A stretch of 64,000 bases of DNA from Conchocele bisecta (lineage: Eukaryota; Mollusca; Bivalvia; Lucinida; Thyasiridae): positions 122,410,834 through 122,474,833 of the forward strand of contig CM055265.1 of NCBI GenBank assembly GCA_029237695.1, given 5' to 3'. This document shows, piece by piece, positions 34,736 to 47,394 of the stretch (its first letter is position 1; each line of letters starts with the position of its first letter). The translations under genes were made by a program, and so were the position numbers. The notes beneath the pieces were generated by a model that worked only from the letters and a program-made list of their open reading frames with translations, made no database searches and was not told where the DNA came from.

Positions 34736-35526
34736 GGCAAGCACCCATAAAATTAAATTGTGTTCAACCCGAGAGAGCAAAAGCAACGACTACTTTAAAT
34801 CAATGCATTGTATCATCCTTAACACGAATCCGGTGTCGGTCAATCAAATCAGGTGGGACAAGGTCATTTTTGGGGTCATTAAGTGCAAATGGATCAAATG
34901 AGTGCAAAACTCACTCTATTTTGAAAATACAATATGTACTTGCATAACATTACAGAAAAATTCAATAAAGTATGTTTTATTGGTGATTATTGTTTTATGG
35001 GGCATACACAAAGCGATTCCGTTTGCTGGGACGTCTCTATCGTTGAGAGTAACAACATATTCAAGATGGCCACCAAGCATCAATATTTAGCCCGAAATGT
35101 GTACTTATTTGATGAATTAAAACAAATAGGCACTTGGATCTTGATTGGACGGACGCAGAAAAACCTCTGGATACCATGTATTAATTTGAAACATAGATGG
35201 AGGCTATCAAAAACAAATGAATTCAAGATGGACGCCAAGTATTCATCAAGACCAGGCAGCAGTATCTACACTGTTGTGGACCATATCTGGGAACTAAGCT
35301 AGATATGAACATATTAGTTTGATTTTCATCTGAGATATGCTATTAACAATATAGATAAATATTTACGCTCTTCTTAAGGAGCGAGCGTGTTTAATTAAAA
35401 ATGGCCGCCATATTTTCCAAAAACATGAAAGTTATTGGATATAGTGTTTAATTTTGCTTTACTTATTTATACTTTTTCATTCTGTTAGGCCGATATTGAT
35501 TTTGCAGTCAATGGTAGTTTTGTTTA
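34736..35526. other. No gene seen
   Basis: A 122-codon open frame at 34934-35302 shows no recognisable motif and no splice context. The phrases 'caagatggccaccaagcatc' and 'caagatggacgccaagtatt' are internal duplicates about 180 bp apart, suggesting a degraded tandem repeat. Confidence 0.45.
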
Positions 35527-36892
35527 TTATACCCCCCGCAACGAGTTGTGGGGAGGTATACTGGAATCAGGTTGTCCGTCCGTCCGTCCATCCGTCCGGG
35601 CACACATTAGGGTACTTATGTGGCTAGCCCCACAGGGTTATGGACTTGGTAAAGGATAGGGTTGGTTACAATTAGCCACCTAAAAAATCGTTTTATGTGG
35701 CTAAAAATCGTTTTATGTGGCTAATATTTAACATGTGATAAGCCACATAAGTATAGTAATGTAAGAACGTCCGTCCGTCTGTCCGTCCGGGCAGACATTT
35801 GGGTACTTATGTGGCTAGCCCCACAGGGTTATGGACTTGTTAAAGGATAGGGTTGGTTACAATTAGCCACCTAAAACATCGTTTTATGTGGCTAAAAATG
35901 GTTTTATGTGGCTAATATTTAACATGTGATAAGCCACATAGTTACCTGAAAGTAAAGACGTCCGTCCGTCCGTGCGTCCGTGCGTCCGTGCGTCCGTAAA
36001 CTTAACATCAGAGAAATATTGTTATAACTTCTATTTCCTTCATCTAAAATGCTTGATATTTCACACATGCATCCTGTAAGGCTCTACTACCATGCTGTGC
36101 CAAATCCACGACTGTCCAACCCCCGCAGATCCCAAGGTCAAGGTCAAATACTTAGTCCGTAAACTTAACATCAGAGAAATATTGTTATAACTTCTATTTC
36201 CTTCATCTAAAATGCTTAATATTTCACACATGCATTCCTGTAAGGCTCTACTACCATGCTGTGCCAAATCCACGACCGTCCAACCCCCGCTGATACCAAG
36301 GTCAAGGTCAAATACTTAGTCTCTTTACAAAACTTAACATCAGAGAAATATTGTTCTAACTTCTATTTCCTTCATCTAAAATGCTTAATATTTTCACACA
36401 TGCATTCCTGTAAGGCTCTACTACCATGCTGTGCCAAATCCACGACCGTCCAACCCCCGCTGATCCCAAGGTCAAGGTCAAATACTTAGTCTCTTTACAA
36501 AACTTAACATCAGAGAAATATTGTTCTAACTTCTATTTGTTCCTTCATCTAAAATTCTTAATATTTCACACATCCACCAACAATGCATTCCTGTAGGCTC
36601 TGTAACGCTAATTCCTGTTTTAAAGGCTTCTAATACCATGCTGTGCCAAATCCATGACCGTCCCAACCCCCGCTGATCCCAATGTCAAGGTCAAATACTT
36701 ATTCTCTTTACAAAACTTAACATCAGAGAAATAAGTTATAACTTCTATTTCTTTCATTGAAAATTCTTATTATTTCACTTGTGCATCCTCTAAGGTTGTA
36801 GTATCATGCTGTGACAAATCGCTGATCTCGAGGTCAACGTCACATACATACCGTATAACCTCGAATTAACGCCCCCCCACTCCTAATAAACG

Positions 36893-36930
<38 letters not shown>

Positions 36931-37395
36931 ATAAAAAAAAATGACCAATGACCGCCAATTTCAAACACAAATAATCCTTAAATCCTTATTTGTGTTTGAA
37001 GTTGGCGGTCCTTGGTAATTTTTCTTTTTTTTCTTTCTTTTTTTACTGGCTAATAAACTTCCCCCCCCCCCCCCCACCCCCTTTTGTAAAATGTAACGCC
37101 TCCGGGGGCGTTAATTCGAGGTTATACAGTAGTCTCTTTACAAAACTTAACATCAGAGAAATCGGTTATAACTTCTATTTCCTTGCTGGGATCTGCTTCA
37201 CATTTCACACACTCATTGCTCCAATGGACCTCTACCACCCTGTGACAAATTCACGTTCATGCCGCTCGCGCTAATCCCAGAGTCAAGGTCACAAGCCCAC
37301 ACACTTGGAACTTGGAAATTTTTACATATTTTAGGAGTTCCTGGGCCCACGCGGGGTGTATTCCGTAAGCCTCGCTTACTGACCAATCTAGTTCA
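35527..37395 (+). repeat. Pearl-like element, long copy 1, with nested MITEs
   Basis: The hairpin end (TATACCCCCCGCAAC, GTTGTGGGGAGGTATA) is followed by CCGTCCGTCCGT, two copies of a 150-bp hairpin element (35610-35757, 35800-35942; ends ACTTATGTGGCT and AGCCACATAAGT), another CCGT/GCGT run, and about six units of 160-175 bp. Each unit carries AACTTAACATCAGAGAAATA, TACCATGCTGTGCCAAATCC and CCCAAGGTCAAGGTCAAATA. The right end is GGTGTATTCCGTAAGCC. A sister copy is at 44921-46562. Confidence 0.85.
36849..37131. repeat. TIR MITE (CCGTATAACCTCGAATTAA ends) nested in the 35.5-kb element
   Basis: The ends are ACCGTATAACCTCGAATTAA and TTAATTCGAGGTTATACAGT, flanked by TA. The centre is a hairpin with arms GACCGCCAATTTCAAACACA. 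A run of about 30 C lies on one side. The same element occupies the same site in the sister copy (46059-46304). Confidence 0.85.
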
Positions 37396-39236
37396 AAATG
37401 GTCGCCTCATTTATGCTATATATTTTGATATCATGGTACTGATAATTGCGTGTTTCTTTTCATTTACTTTTAATTTTCTTTATATGACAAATTCACATGT
37501 GTTCAGACTAGTAGTTTGCTGATAATACACTTGGTGATGATCGACGTAGGTGACACTCGCTGTAAAGTCAGACTTTTAAAATATATGTACTGTTTGCTTT
37601 ACATTTTTTGTATTTATTGAGTCTTACGTTTTCATATACGTTGGAAATTGCACTATAATGCCATATATGTATACACTATGTATTGAGATTGCTACATATG
37701 CTATAGTTCGGCCTTGTACGCATTACAGTCAGATATTAATGAACTGTTATATGCTGGAGTGCGTCTAAGTACCATGTCATTTCCATCACGTTAGACTTGA
37801 CTATAACCAATATAGAACATGCCATTAAAACAATTAATGTAAACTACAACACAATGTATTACAGTTTCGATTTTGGTTTTCAGTGAATATACATACATTT
37901 AAATTGCACTGAAATATTTAATAATTGTCCCATATAAGTCTGTATAAGGCATATATTAGCATATTCTATTTCAGCAAAATCTTTCCGCATGACTGCATGT
38001 TTAATCATCGCTGATGAATGGAAAAAATATTGTCAATTAACATATATTCTCATCGACAAAAGTCCCGTCCCCTGCTCTGAGATCAATATTGATAGCGTAT
38101 ATGCGTGCCACATATATAAAACACATGTTGTACCGAATGCTCACGATTTAGAGGCATGCGGTATGCGTCAATGTTTAGCTTTACACGTTTCGTTTACAGG
38201 TTAGCTCAAACCCGGTTAGTTGAAAATCCAGTCACGGGAATTGCGGTTTTGCATATAAAAAGTGATTGTTTGGTTGATTTGTGTACATTAGTTATCCATG
38301 TATCGCAATTTCGTCATATAAGTCATATGGGTACAATTATATGCTCTATATACTTAACAAAGCACTACCCACATACGTGCATGTGAAAATAAGTGTCTCT
38401 GTTTTGGTCTCTTACGATCTTATTTATATGTCGTATGTTGGTGTGTATAGAGACGGACGATGGAACGTTATGCTAGATTAGCATAGAATAATCAACCGTG
38501 TTCGTTTGAAACAAAGTACAAACATATTAATACATGTAAACTATTATATATGATATTACACATATGGTTGTGATATTATTCTACACAGTTATGACACTTA
38601 CAGATAACATGTAAGAACATTATATGACTACAACATATATGATTACAGTTTATGGTATTCCCCAGATAGGGCGCCCTTCATAACTGTGATACATATACAT
38701 GTACATACATATGCATTCAAAATAGATTGAATTATGACCGCATAATACGTTTTTGTAACTTTTATTCTTTCTATGTACCAAACCAAACCAAACATATTGA
38801 TCTCGATCGCATTATAGTTTAATACATGTATACATACATATGTGACTTACAAATACTGAATCATTCAATCCTTCCTATTTATATAGTCCATGTCTGCCTG
38901 TATATGACTTCTTGATAGTATATGCCGGTTATGAACTGATATGTAATGGCCTGGATGACACCATGCAATGATATATAGAGTAACGTGAATATAGCTCACA
39001 AATACTGGTATTAACTTATTCCTACATGTACTTACATGTCCTAGTACATGGCTACCGGCATATGACGACTTAAATGATACGTCATCCAAAGGTTATTTTA
39101 TTTTGGGCATTAACAACATCATATGTCGTATATAAGATGAGATTCCATGATCATGATCACACCATTGACTCGACATATATACAATATGTATATGTTATAT
39201 CGTAGTTGTTACGTAGCCGGAGAAGTTCAGAATTCG
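37396..39236. other. AT-rich unique-looking sequence
   Basis: Short open frames (for example 37989-38204 and 38156-38386) have no motifs, no shared context and high AT. No repeat family could be assigned. It could be intron or intergenic sequence of the possible gene at 39.2 kb. Confidence 0.45.
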
Positions 39237-39558
39237 TCAACTTCCCTTTGATATGTCAATGGCTGTGTCTACCATTTTGTGTACCGCATTAATAAATTGA
39301 TTATCGTTGTTCATATATAGATAGTAGGCTTCGTTATAATGGAAAATGACACAATATCCGCATGGAATGTACCGGTTTCTGATGGTTTCGATGTATTCAA
39401 TAGGCCGGTAATCAGACTTTTTGAAGCAGGGAGTCTTTCCGAGGGCTTGAATGGCCCGAGGCAATTGTGAAATCCAGGTGGTCTGAAATGCCATTTCATA
39501 CATTCTCAGCAAAGACTGAGCACTGACTACTACTCTCCTGCTTACATCAATATTATAA
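39237..39558 (-). CDS. Possible terminal exon of an unrecognised gene
   Basis: The minus strand is open for about 105 codons from a possible acceptor (GTAAGCAG at about 39560) to a stop at 39237. The sequence includes VVVSAQSLLRMYEMAFQ, ALGKTPCFKKSDYRPIEY, NRYIPCGYCVIF and FINAVHKMVDTAID. The composition looks protein-like (mixed hydrophobic and aromatic residues, amphipathic spacing) in an otherwise AT-rich area. No ATG with context, signal peptide or membrane segment is visible. I do not recognise the family, and it may equally be chance. Confidence 0.3.
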
Positions 39559-39779
39559 AATGACTACGTATTGACAATAATTCTAATTTTAGTGCATGAA
39601 ACAGTGGACACCAAGGCACGAAGAGGGAGGTGGGGGAGGGGGTCGTCCGACGGCATCAACCCCCTGGTTACGGACCTGTTGCAATAATAAAATGATGTTC
39701 ATGGTCCTGTTAAATATAAATAATAGATTTCCAAACGGTTTAATGTTTAATGGATTTAACCGGACTATCGACAGCTCAT

Positions 39780-39974
39780 TGTATATGCATGGATGGGACG
39801 GGTAACTGAATATTTGAATACAATTTCTATCCAGTGCTTACATTAGACAAACCGAATCTATTGTCAGGTCTTAACTTAGCCACCCCCCCCCCCCCCCCAT
39901 AAAGGTAATATGATTATAACTGATCGTATTAACCCCACCGTTAAATTAACATTCACATGCTCCCAACCTGCCAC
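39780..39974. other. Spacer with poly-C run before LINE 3' end
   Basis: A C17 run lies at about 39882-39898. Nothing else was recognised. Confidence 0.4.
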
Positions 39975-42900
39975 TTTATTTTTTTTTTTAAATGGTACTA
40001 AATGGTTTATTTTCAATTTTTAAATACATCATGTATCATGTACATATTGTATAACAAAACATAGTTGAAATCACATGACATGTTACTAGAAAAGAGCATA
40101 CATAATGTATTTAGAAAGTGAGCTTATTTAAGAAGAGTTTTTTAAGAAGAGAGTTATAGGAAAGAGAGAAAAAAGGTAAAGAGGTCTTCCTTCTGTTCTC
40201 GTAATTCGTAATACATGTGATGTATAACGTTTATGTCAATAATATAATATAGTTGACATATAGTGTTAATAAGCATGTAATTAACTTTGCCACGCTTGGT
40301 ACATATTGATCGTCTTTTTATTTTATTAATATTTCGTTTCTGGGTGTTAAAAGTTTTAAAATTACCCCATTTTATTATATGCAGATCTAGCATGTCTTTC
40401 ATTGTGGCTATTTCTTTTTCAATATTGATTCGTCTTTTCAAATATTTTATGAAGAAGTTAAATGACAATTCTTGTTTTTCATATTTACATTTAATGAAGA
40501 AATACTTTGCAAGTATGATAATGAAATTAAATTGTTTAGCGATAAGGTTTGTTTGGTTTACACCAAATGAAATTGTATTAAAGTTCATTTTGTAAACCAC
40601 ACCTCTTTCATTTAAGAATGTTCTTAGTTGTGACCATACATGTTGTACGTTTGGGCATTCCCAGAATGAATGTTTTATATTTTCCACATTCATGCTGCAA
40701 AAATCACATAAACTACTTGGTACCATGCCACAATTAAGTAATAATTTATTTGTGCCTATGATTCTCATTAAATATTTATACTGAAAATTCCGTAGTGTGG
40801 TATCTATTGTAAATTGCATACCAGTTGTGTATATATTTTTCCATTCAAAATTAAAATCGGGAAATTCATTCGTCCATTTCTGCTCTGATTTTATTGATTC
40901 TATGTTTTTTTTGTTTGTTTGTATAGTGTATAGAAGTTTATTTTCTCCATTGCTTGTCTGTACATTTTGTAAAATAGGTTTCAGAGTTTGTACGGTATTT
41001 ATGTTTTCTGTTTTAATTTTTTCTTTCCATTGCAGATTAATATTATTTACTAAACCTTGGTATTTGATAAAATCATCTGCCCTTATTTTATACATTTCTG
41101 CAAAATCATTAAAACCGATAAATTTGTTTACTCTATAATCGTATAACTGTTCTATAAATTTAATACCCATTTCGTGCCAAGATTTGATGTATATTGTTTT
41201 GTTTTGATACTTTATGTTAGAATTATTCCATATAATTTCTTTTGATATACTTTCGTTTTTTTCTGAGAAATTGATGTTAGCCCATGATGCCAAAACATTG
41301 AATAGGAAAGTATGTTCTTTACATAAGTGTTTTATATCCTGTGGTTTTATATTGCATTCGAAAAGTAGTTTCCCACCAAATGGTTCAAGTTTCTGTGTGT
41401 ATAGCAGTTTCCACTGGCCATGGTTTTTATCATCACATATTCTTTTTACCCATGATGCTTTTATCGCTTTTATAAAACTGTCTATATCGACCATCTTTAA
41501 ACCACCATGTTCATATGTTTGAATTATTGTGTTCCGCTTTATTTTATCGGGTTTTCCATCCCAGAGAAAATCAAACAATTTCATTTTAATTGTTTTAATT
41601 ATGCTATCTGGTGGGTCAGGTAAGACTGTTAATGGATATATTGCAATGTTTTGATCGCAGTAATTTTACCTAATAAACTTAGTTTTCTTTTTTTCCATGT
41701 CTCAAGACTTTTGACGAACTCTTTTATCTTCGGAGTAAGGTTTAGTTCATGCATATTTTGATTATCATTTGAAAAAGTAATGTCTAATGTCTTTGCGCTT
41801 GTTGATATCCATATAAAATGCTTTGTAGGGCAAAAAATTAGTGTTGTATTTTTTAGGGAACCCACCCGAAGAACTGTAGACTTTTTTGTATTGAGTTTGA
41901 GGCCCAAAATTTTACTGAATTCATCTATAAGGTATACTAATGTTTCGAATGATTTTTGTGTACCATCTAATATAAATGTAGCATCGTCAGCAAACATTGT
42001 CTTTTTAAGTTCTATGTTACTTATTTTTACCCCAGTTATATCTTTTTCATTGTCTATTGCTTTTGATAATAATTCTATTGCAATTATGAATAGGTATGGT
42101 GATAATGGACAGCCTTGACGGACACCTCGGCTTATTGAGAAAAAAACTGATAAGAAACCGTTATTTGTAACGCAACTTTTTGCATCTGAATAAAAATGTT
42201 TAATCCAATTAATACTATCGTTGCCGAAATTAAGATATTGCATGACCTTTAGAAGGTATTCGTGTTTTTCAAAGGCTTTTTCAAAATCTGCAAAGAATAA
42301 TAAACCCGGAGAATTACTTTCATTCAAAAAGTCTACCGATTCGCATACTGTTCTGATATTTTCTCAAATGTATCTCCCCTTAATGAATCCAGTTTGTGAA
42401 TGATCTATTATTGATGGTAATACTTTTTTCAGCCGGTTTGCAATAGCTTTTGTAGCAATTTTATAATCGACATTAAGAAGGGATATCGGTCTCCAGTTTG
42501 TAAGAATGGATACATCACTGTCTTTTTTGGTATTAATGTTATTACTCCCTGTTTTTGTAATTCGCTCAAGTTTCCCTTCTCTAATGAATAATTCATGGAA
42601 TTTATAAAATACTCTTTGATATCATTCCAGAATAGTTTGTAAAATTCAACCGTAATACCATCTGAACCTGGACTTTTGTTATTTTTCATTTCTTTTATGC
42701 AATTCTTACATTCATATTCAGATAACATGCCTTCACAATTTTGTTTCTCTTCTTCCGATAGTATATGTTCATTATTATTCGGGAAAAAATCATGATTACC
42801 GGTAGTTGCCTGCATGTCTTTTTTTGTATATAACTTTTTTATAATATTCTTGCTGCTCATGTAGTATTTCGTTGTCATGTGTAATAATATTATTATTTAT

Positions 42901-43325
42901 ATTCAGTCTAGTTATAGTTTTATTTTCTGCCCGTTTCTTTTCGCGATTAGAAAAGTATTTTGTATTCTTTTCTCCACCCTCTATCCATTCAGCTTTAGTT
43001 CTTAATATTATTCCTCTAACCCGTTCTTCGTGTATATTATGTAGTTGGTCCTTCTTATTATTTAGTTTTGTTAAAAGGTCTTCCTCTGTAGTATTAGAGT
43101 ATTCTGATTCTAATTTATTTATTTCATCCGTTAACTTTTTTTCTATATTTACTGTTTTTTTCTTTTCTATTGAAGCAAATCTTATAGTTTCATTTCTAAT
43201 CGTTCCTTTTATTATCTCCCATAATGTATTAGGATTTGCACCTTCATTCGTTTCAGCAACTAAAGAAATATTTTGTCTAATATTTTGTTGATATTCGGCA
43301 TTTAACAGTAAGATATTATTTAATT
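39975..43325 (-). mobile_element. Tx1/L1-like LINE, 5'-truncated, with poly(A) end
   Basis: The element lies on the minus strand. Its 3' end is an A-rich tail (T-rich at 39975-39990 on the plus strand) and its 5' end falls at about 43320, inside ORF2 before the reverse transcriptase. The apurinic-like endonuclease and ORF1 are missing, as is usual for truncated insertions. A Tc1-like transposon starts immediately beyond its 5' end. Confidence 0.88.
40154..43313 (-). pseudogene. LINE ORF2: reverse transcriptase with zf-RVT C-terminus, broken
   Basis: Reading from 43313 downward: a linker with the family's typical WIEGGEKNTKYFSNREKKR; the RT start with KSPGSDGITVEFYKLFW and LIPKK (42429-42878); FIKGRYI then a TGA stop at about 42365; RGVRQGCPLSPYLF and the catalytic MFADDATF (41629-42327); and a 476-codon C-terminal frame (40154-41584) with LLGKITAIK-type sequence before it and SSLCDFCSMNVENIKHSFWE, the zinc-binding zf-RVT motif. 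At least one nonsense change and two frameshifts prevent full translation. The stop at 42365 sits where an Arg codon is expected and fits CGA to TGA decay. The EFYK/FW and LIPKK wording points to the L1/Tx1 group. Confidence 0.88.
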
Positions 43326-43326
43326 A

Positions 43327-44920
43327 TATACTCAACAAAACTAGAAACGTCCCTGTTTTATAGCCGGTGTAGCTCTGTCTATGTATGTACCACATGTTCA
43401 AAGTACATGCATTTGAAACCGTGGCGATGTTCAGAATACGATCGTGTAGAGTTTAGCCGATACACACGGTTTACATAGCGGCCAGTGACCGGAACGTTGA
43501 TTTCCACTTTTTGCACGTGCACGCTATACTTGTCATCGATAAGGTGATTCAGTTCATGTCGTACCATTCATGCGATAGGGGCTATTCGGAAAATTAAAAA
43601 AAACAAAAAAAAAATTTAATTTTTCACTGTTTTCGATATGCCACGGCTTTCCGAAAACGAGCGAAATCAGGCAATTGGGATGCTTGCGGTGGGATGGCCG
43701 CCAGGGCGGTCGCGCCTCGGTTTGGTTGCTGTCGGAAGACGATTGATCGTCTTGCAGCTCGGTACCAGCAGACTGGGGCTGTTCACGACCGGCAGCGACC
43801 TGGTAGGCCTCGTGTAACGACGGCTAGAGCCGATCGTTACATTACGTTGACGCACTTACGTCAACGTCGATTGGCAGCCACAATCACTGCTAGGCGATAC
43901 GGTGTCTCAGGGCAGACCATTTGCAACCGGTTACGTCGTAACGCCCAACCAATCCGGGCACGCCGCCCGTACACTGGTCAGATAATGACCCAACGTCACC
44001 GTGCTGCCAGACTGTTATGGGCGCGCGACGTCATCTGAACTGGAGAAGGCTGACTGGAACCGAGTTTTGTTCACCGATGAATCTCGGTTCACAGTTAGTC
44101 ATGCTGACGGAAGATTACGGGTATACAGGCGTACAAATGAAAGATTCACCGATTGTTGCATTGTTGAGAAGAACAGGTTTGGGGGAGGGAGCGTAATGGT
44201 CTGGGGTGGGATCATGGGAAACCGGAAGACAGATTTGGTTGTTGTACAGGGCAACATCAATGCACAACGTTATGTTGCAGATGTGCTAAATGCACATGCC
44301 TTACCATTTATCCGTCAGCATGGTCCTGGTGTGACATTGATGCACGACAATGCCCGCCCTCACGTAGCCAGGGTCACCACTCAATACTTACAGCAAAACA
44401 ACGTCGAACGTCATGCCATGGCCCGCGGTCTCCCCGGATCTCAATCCCATTGAGCACATATGGGATGAGCTGGGCCGCAAAGCACGAGCTAACCATCAGA
44501 TTGACAATGTTCGCGATCTTACACGGGCGTTACAACGGGAATGGAGGAATTTGCCCAACGCACTGGTATTGCGTTACGTCACGTCGATGCGGCGTAGGAT
44601 CATTGCATGCATTCATGCAAATGGTGGCCACACTCGGTACTAACGAGATTTTACTGAATTTGCTACATTACTTATTGAAATTCCATCTCTAAACATTAAG
44701 TAACACATTTCTGAGTTTTTGTGATTTTTGATTTTGACCCCTACCGCCCTTGGCCGGTTATCTCTCGAATATTTAACAAGATATCCAAATGCAATTTATT
44801 GGCTTTGATACAGAAATGAATGAACTTGTTTTTCCATTTTGATTTTTAAAAGTAGCCCTTTTGGTTTTTGATGAATCTTTCCTTAAACATGGAGGGACGT
44901 TTCTAGTTTTGCTCAGTATA
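43327..44920 (+). mobile_element. Tc1/mariner-type transposon with TIRs
   Basis: The terminal inverted repeats are TATACTCAACAAAACTAGAA (43327) and the inverse TTCTAGTTTTGCTCAGTATA (44920), each including the TA target dinucleotide. They agree over about 28 bp, with two mismatches at the tip. It encloses one transposase gene. The element sits between the LINE 5' end and a pearl-like element whose left hairpin end resumes at 44921, so it probably inserted at a TA at that element's edge. Confidence 0.88.
43638..44643 (+). pseudogene. Tc1-like DD34E transposase, frameshifted
   Basis: The protein starts MPRLSENERNQAIGML and has two helix-turn-helix DNA-binding segments (RFGCCRKTIDRLAARY and ARRYGVSGQTICNRL) joined by a GRPR-type hook. 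Catalytic residues are visible as TDESRF, LMHDNARPHVA and NPIEHIWDELGR, the DD34E triad. Frameshifts at about 43690, 44035 and 44440 break the reading frame, so it is inactive. The length (about 335 codons) is normal for the family. It acted by cut-and-paste at TA sites. Confidence 0.9.
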
Positions 44921-46562
44921 CCTCCCGCAACTAGTTGTGGGGGGGGGGGGTATACTGGAGTCAGGTTGTCCGCCGTCCGTCCGTCCGTCCGTCCGTCCGT
45001 TCACACATGCATTCCTGTAAGGCTCTACTACCATGCTGTGCCAAATCCACGACCGTCCAACCCCCGCAGATCCCAAGGTCAAGGTCAAATACTTAGTCCG
45101 TAAACTTAACATCAGAGAAATATTGTTATAACTTCTATTTCCTTCATCTAAAATGCTTAATATTTCACACATGCATTCCTGTAAGGCTCTACTACCATGC
45201 TGTGCCAAATCCACGACCGTCCAACCCCCGCACATCCCAAGGTCAAGGTCAAATACTTAGTCTCTTTACAAAACTTAACATCAGAGAAATATTGTTATAA
45301 CTTCTATTTCCTTCATCTAAAATGCTTAATATTTCACACATGCATTCCTGTAAGGCTCTACTACCATGCTGTGTCAAATCCACGACCATCCAACCCCCGC
45401 TGATACCAAGATCAAGGTCAAATACTTAGTCTCTTTACAAAACTTAACATCAGAGAAATATTGTTCTAACTTCTATTTCCTTCATCTAAAATGCTTAATA
45501 TTTCACACATGCATTCCTGTAAGGCTCTACTACCATGCTGTGCCAAATCCACGACCGTCCAACCCCCGCTGATCCCAAGGTCAAGGTCAAATACTTAGTA
45601 TCTTTACAAAACTTAACATCAGAGAAATATTGTTCTAACCTCTATTTCCTTCATCTAAAATTCTTAATATTTCACACATGCATTCCTGTAAGGCTCTAAT
45701 ACCATGCTGTGCCAAATCCATGACCGTCCAACCCCCACTGATCCCAATGACAAGGTCAAATACTTAGTCTCTTTACAAAACTTAACATCAGAGAAATAAG
45801 TTATAACTTCTATTTCCTTCATTGAAAATTCTTATTATTTCACTTGTGCATTTCTCTAAGGTTGTACTATCATGCTGTGACAAATATACGACTGTCCAAC
45901 CCCCGCTGATCCCAAGGTCAAGGTCACATACTTAGTCTCTTTACAAAACTTAACATCAGAGAAATATGTTATAACTTCTATTTCTTTCATTGAAAATTCT
46001 TAATATTTCATATGCTGTAACAAATCCCCGCTGATCTCGAGGTCAACGTCACATACATACCGTATAACCTCGAATTAAACGCCCCCCTCCTAATAACCCA
46101 AATAATATTTTTTTTTTTACCAATGACCGCCAATTTCAAACACAAATAATCCTTAAATCCTTATTTGTGTTTGAAATTGGCGGACCTTGGTAATTTTTTT
46201 TATCTTTTTTTACTGGCGAATAACGCCCCCCCCCCCCCCTCCCCCCCCCCCCCCCTTTGTAAAATGTAACGCCTCCAGGGGCGTTAATTCGAGGTTATAC
46301 AGTAGTCTTTTTACAAAACTTAACATCAGAGAAATCGGTTATAACTTCTATTTCCTTGCTCGGATCTGCTTCACATTTCACACACTCATTGCTCCAATGG
46401 ACCTCTTACCACCCTGTGACAAATTCACGTTCATGCCGCTCGCGCTAATCCCAGAGTCAAGGTCACAAGCCCACACACTTGGACATTTTTACATATTTTA
46501 GGGATACCTGGGCCCACGCGGGGGGTATTCCGTAAGCCTCGCTTACTGACCAATCTAGTTGA
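44921..46562 (+). repeat. Pearl-like element, long copy 2
   Basis: This is a sister of 35527-37395 with the same hairpin end (CTCCCGCAACTAGTTGTGGG), (CCGT)n at 44973-45000, about seven units carrying CTACCATGCTGTGCCAAATC and CCAAGGTCAAGGTCAAATAC, the nested MITE and the right end GGGGTATTCCGTAAGCC. It lacks the two 150-bp hairpin inserts of copy 1. Confidence 0.85.
46059..46304. repeat. TIR MITE nested in the 44.9-kb element
   Basis: The ends, inner hairpin and flanks are the same as 36849-37131, with a shorter C-run on the left. It is inserted at the identical position relative to the host repeat (after AACGTCACATACATA). Confidence 0.85.
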
Positions 46563-47077
46563 TAATTAATGTTAAAGACAAAACTATATTTGGCCCCTTG
46601 ATTACAAAAGTTATCTGATCATGCAACCACCACCTGGACGTGAAAACCAGCCGGCCGACAAGCATAATCTGAGCACAGCTCTATTTTATTTTATTTCTGT
46701 CAGAATACAGGTATTAGACACTCAAATGCATGAAATCAAAGACGGTGACTATGTAATCGTTTACTATCCATTACCATGTTACAGCTAGAAACTAGTGCTA
46801 TCCATGAGTTGTACAAATATTTTGTTGATAGCTAATATTATAAAACTAGGCCATATATTAGCCATCTTGGTAACCAAAATGGCGGTCATAAATAGTATTC
46901 TTTATGTTGTCATCGGAAACACTGAAACATTGATTTAGGGTGTAGCATATGCTATGTCGTTGATGACTACCCTACTTAATACAGCCATGTCAGAAATTGT
47001 ATCCATGTTGGCGGCCATCTTTGATGTACCTTTGTTTTGCGGCAAAACATCATTCGGTACAGTTTGGAACACAAGTA
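46563..47077. other. Flanking sequence left of the viral block
   Basis: No gene motif. It includes CCAAAATGGCGGTCATAAAT and GTTGGCGGCCATCTTTGATG, a partly inverted pair. The junction between host and virus may lie here or just to the right. Confidence 0.4.
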
Positions 47078-47141
47078 GTAGTATAAAGGGAGTCAAAATG
47101 ATACCACCTGCGGTGGCATCATTTATAACCCTTTATACTAC
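47078..47141. repeat. Inverted repeat GTAGTATAAAGGG, possible viral end
   Basis: Perfect 13-bp arms (GTAGTATAAAGGG and CCCTTTATACTAC) flank an imperfect inner stem around CACCTGCGGTGG. It is the first structured sequence before the viral genes. Polinton-type elements end in long inverted repeats, but the partner end lies outside the window, so its role is open. Confidence 0.4.
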
Positions 47142-47394
47142 CCCCACCACCCCCGAAAAATCAAAAATTGGTTAACGAGGAAATTGTCTCCCACCAACCA
47201 CGAAAAATTGGTCGTGAAAAAAAAAAACATAATGTTTTCCCGACAGTAAATTTATGATAAAATAATTATTTCAATGTGCCCACGAGTGATAGTTTATATT
47301 CCAACACCCCCACCCCATTTTTCTCCTCCAATATAGCTAATTTATTTCGACGATGTCGAATTGTAGTCCAATTATAGGTGGTGTCATAAATACC

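Noticed and set aside
34934..35302. 122-codon open frame as a host exon
   Set aside because: No splice sites or motif, and it contains an internal duplicate typical of degraded repeats.
40287..42403. Plus-strand open frames of about 100 codons opposite the LINE
   Set aside because: They are antisense shadows of the reverse transcriptase gene, rich in Phe/Ile/Ser from its AT-rich coding strand.
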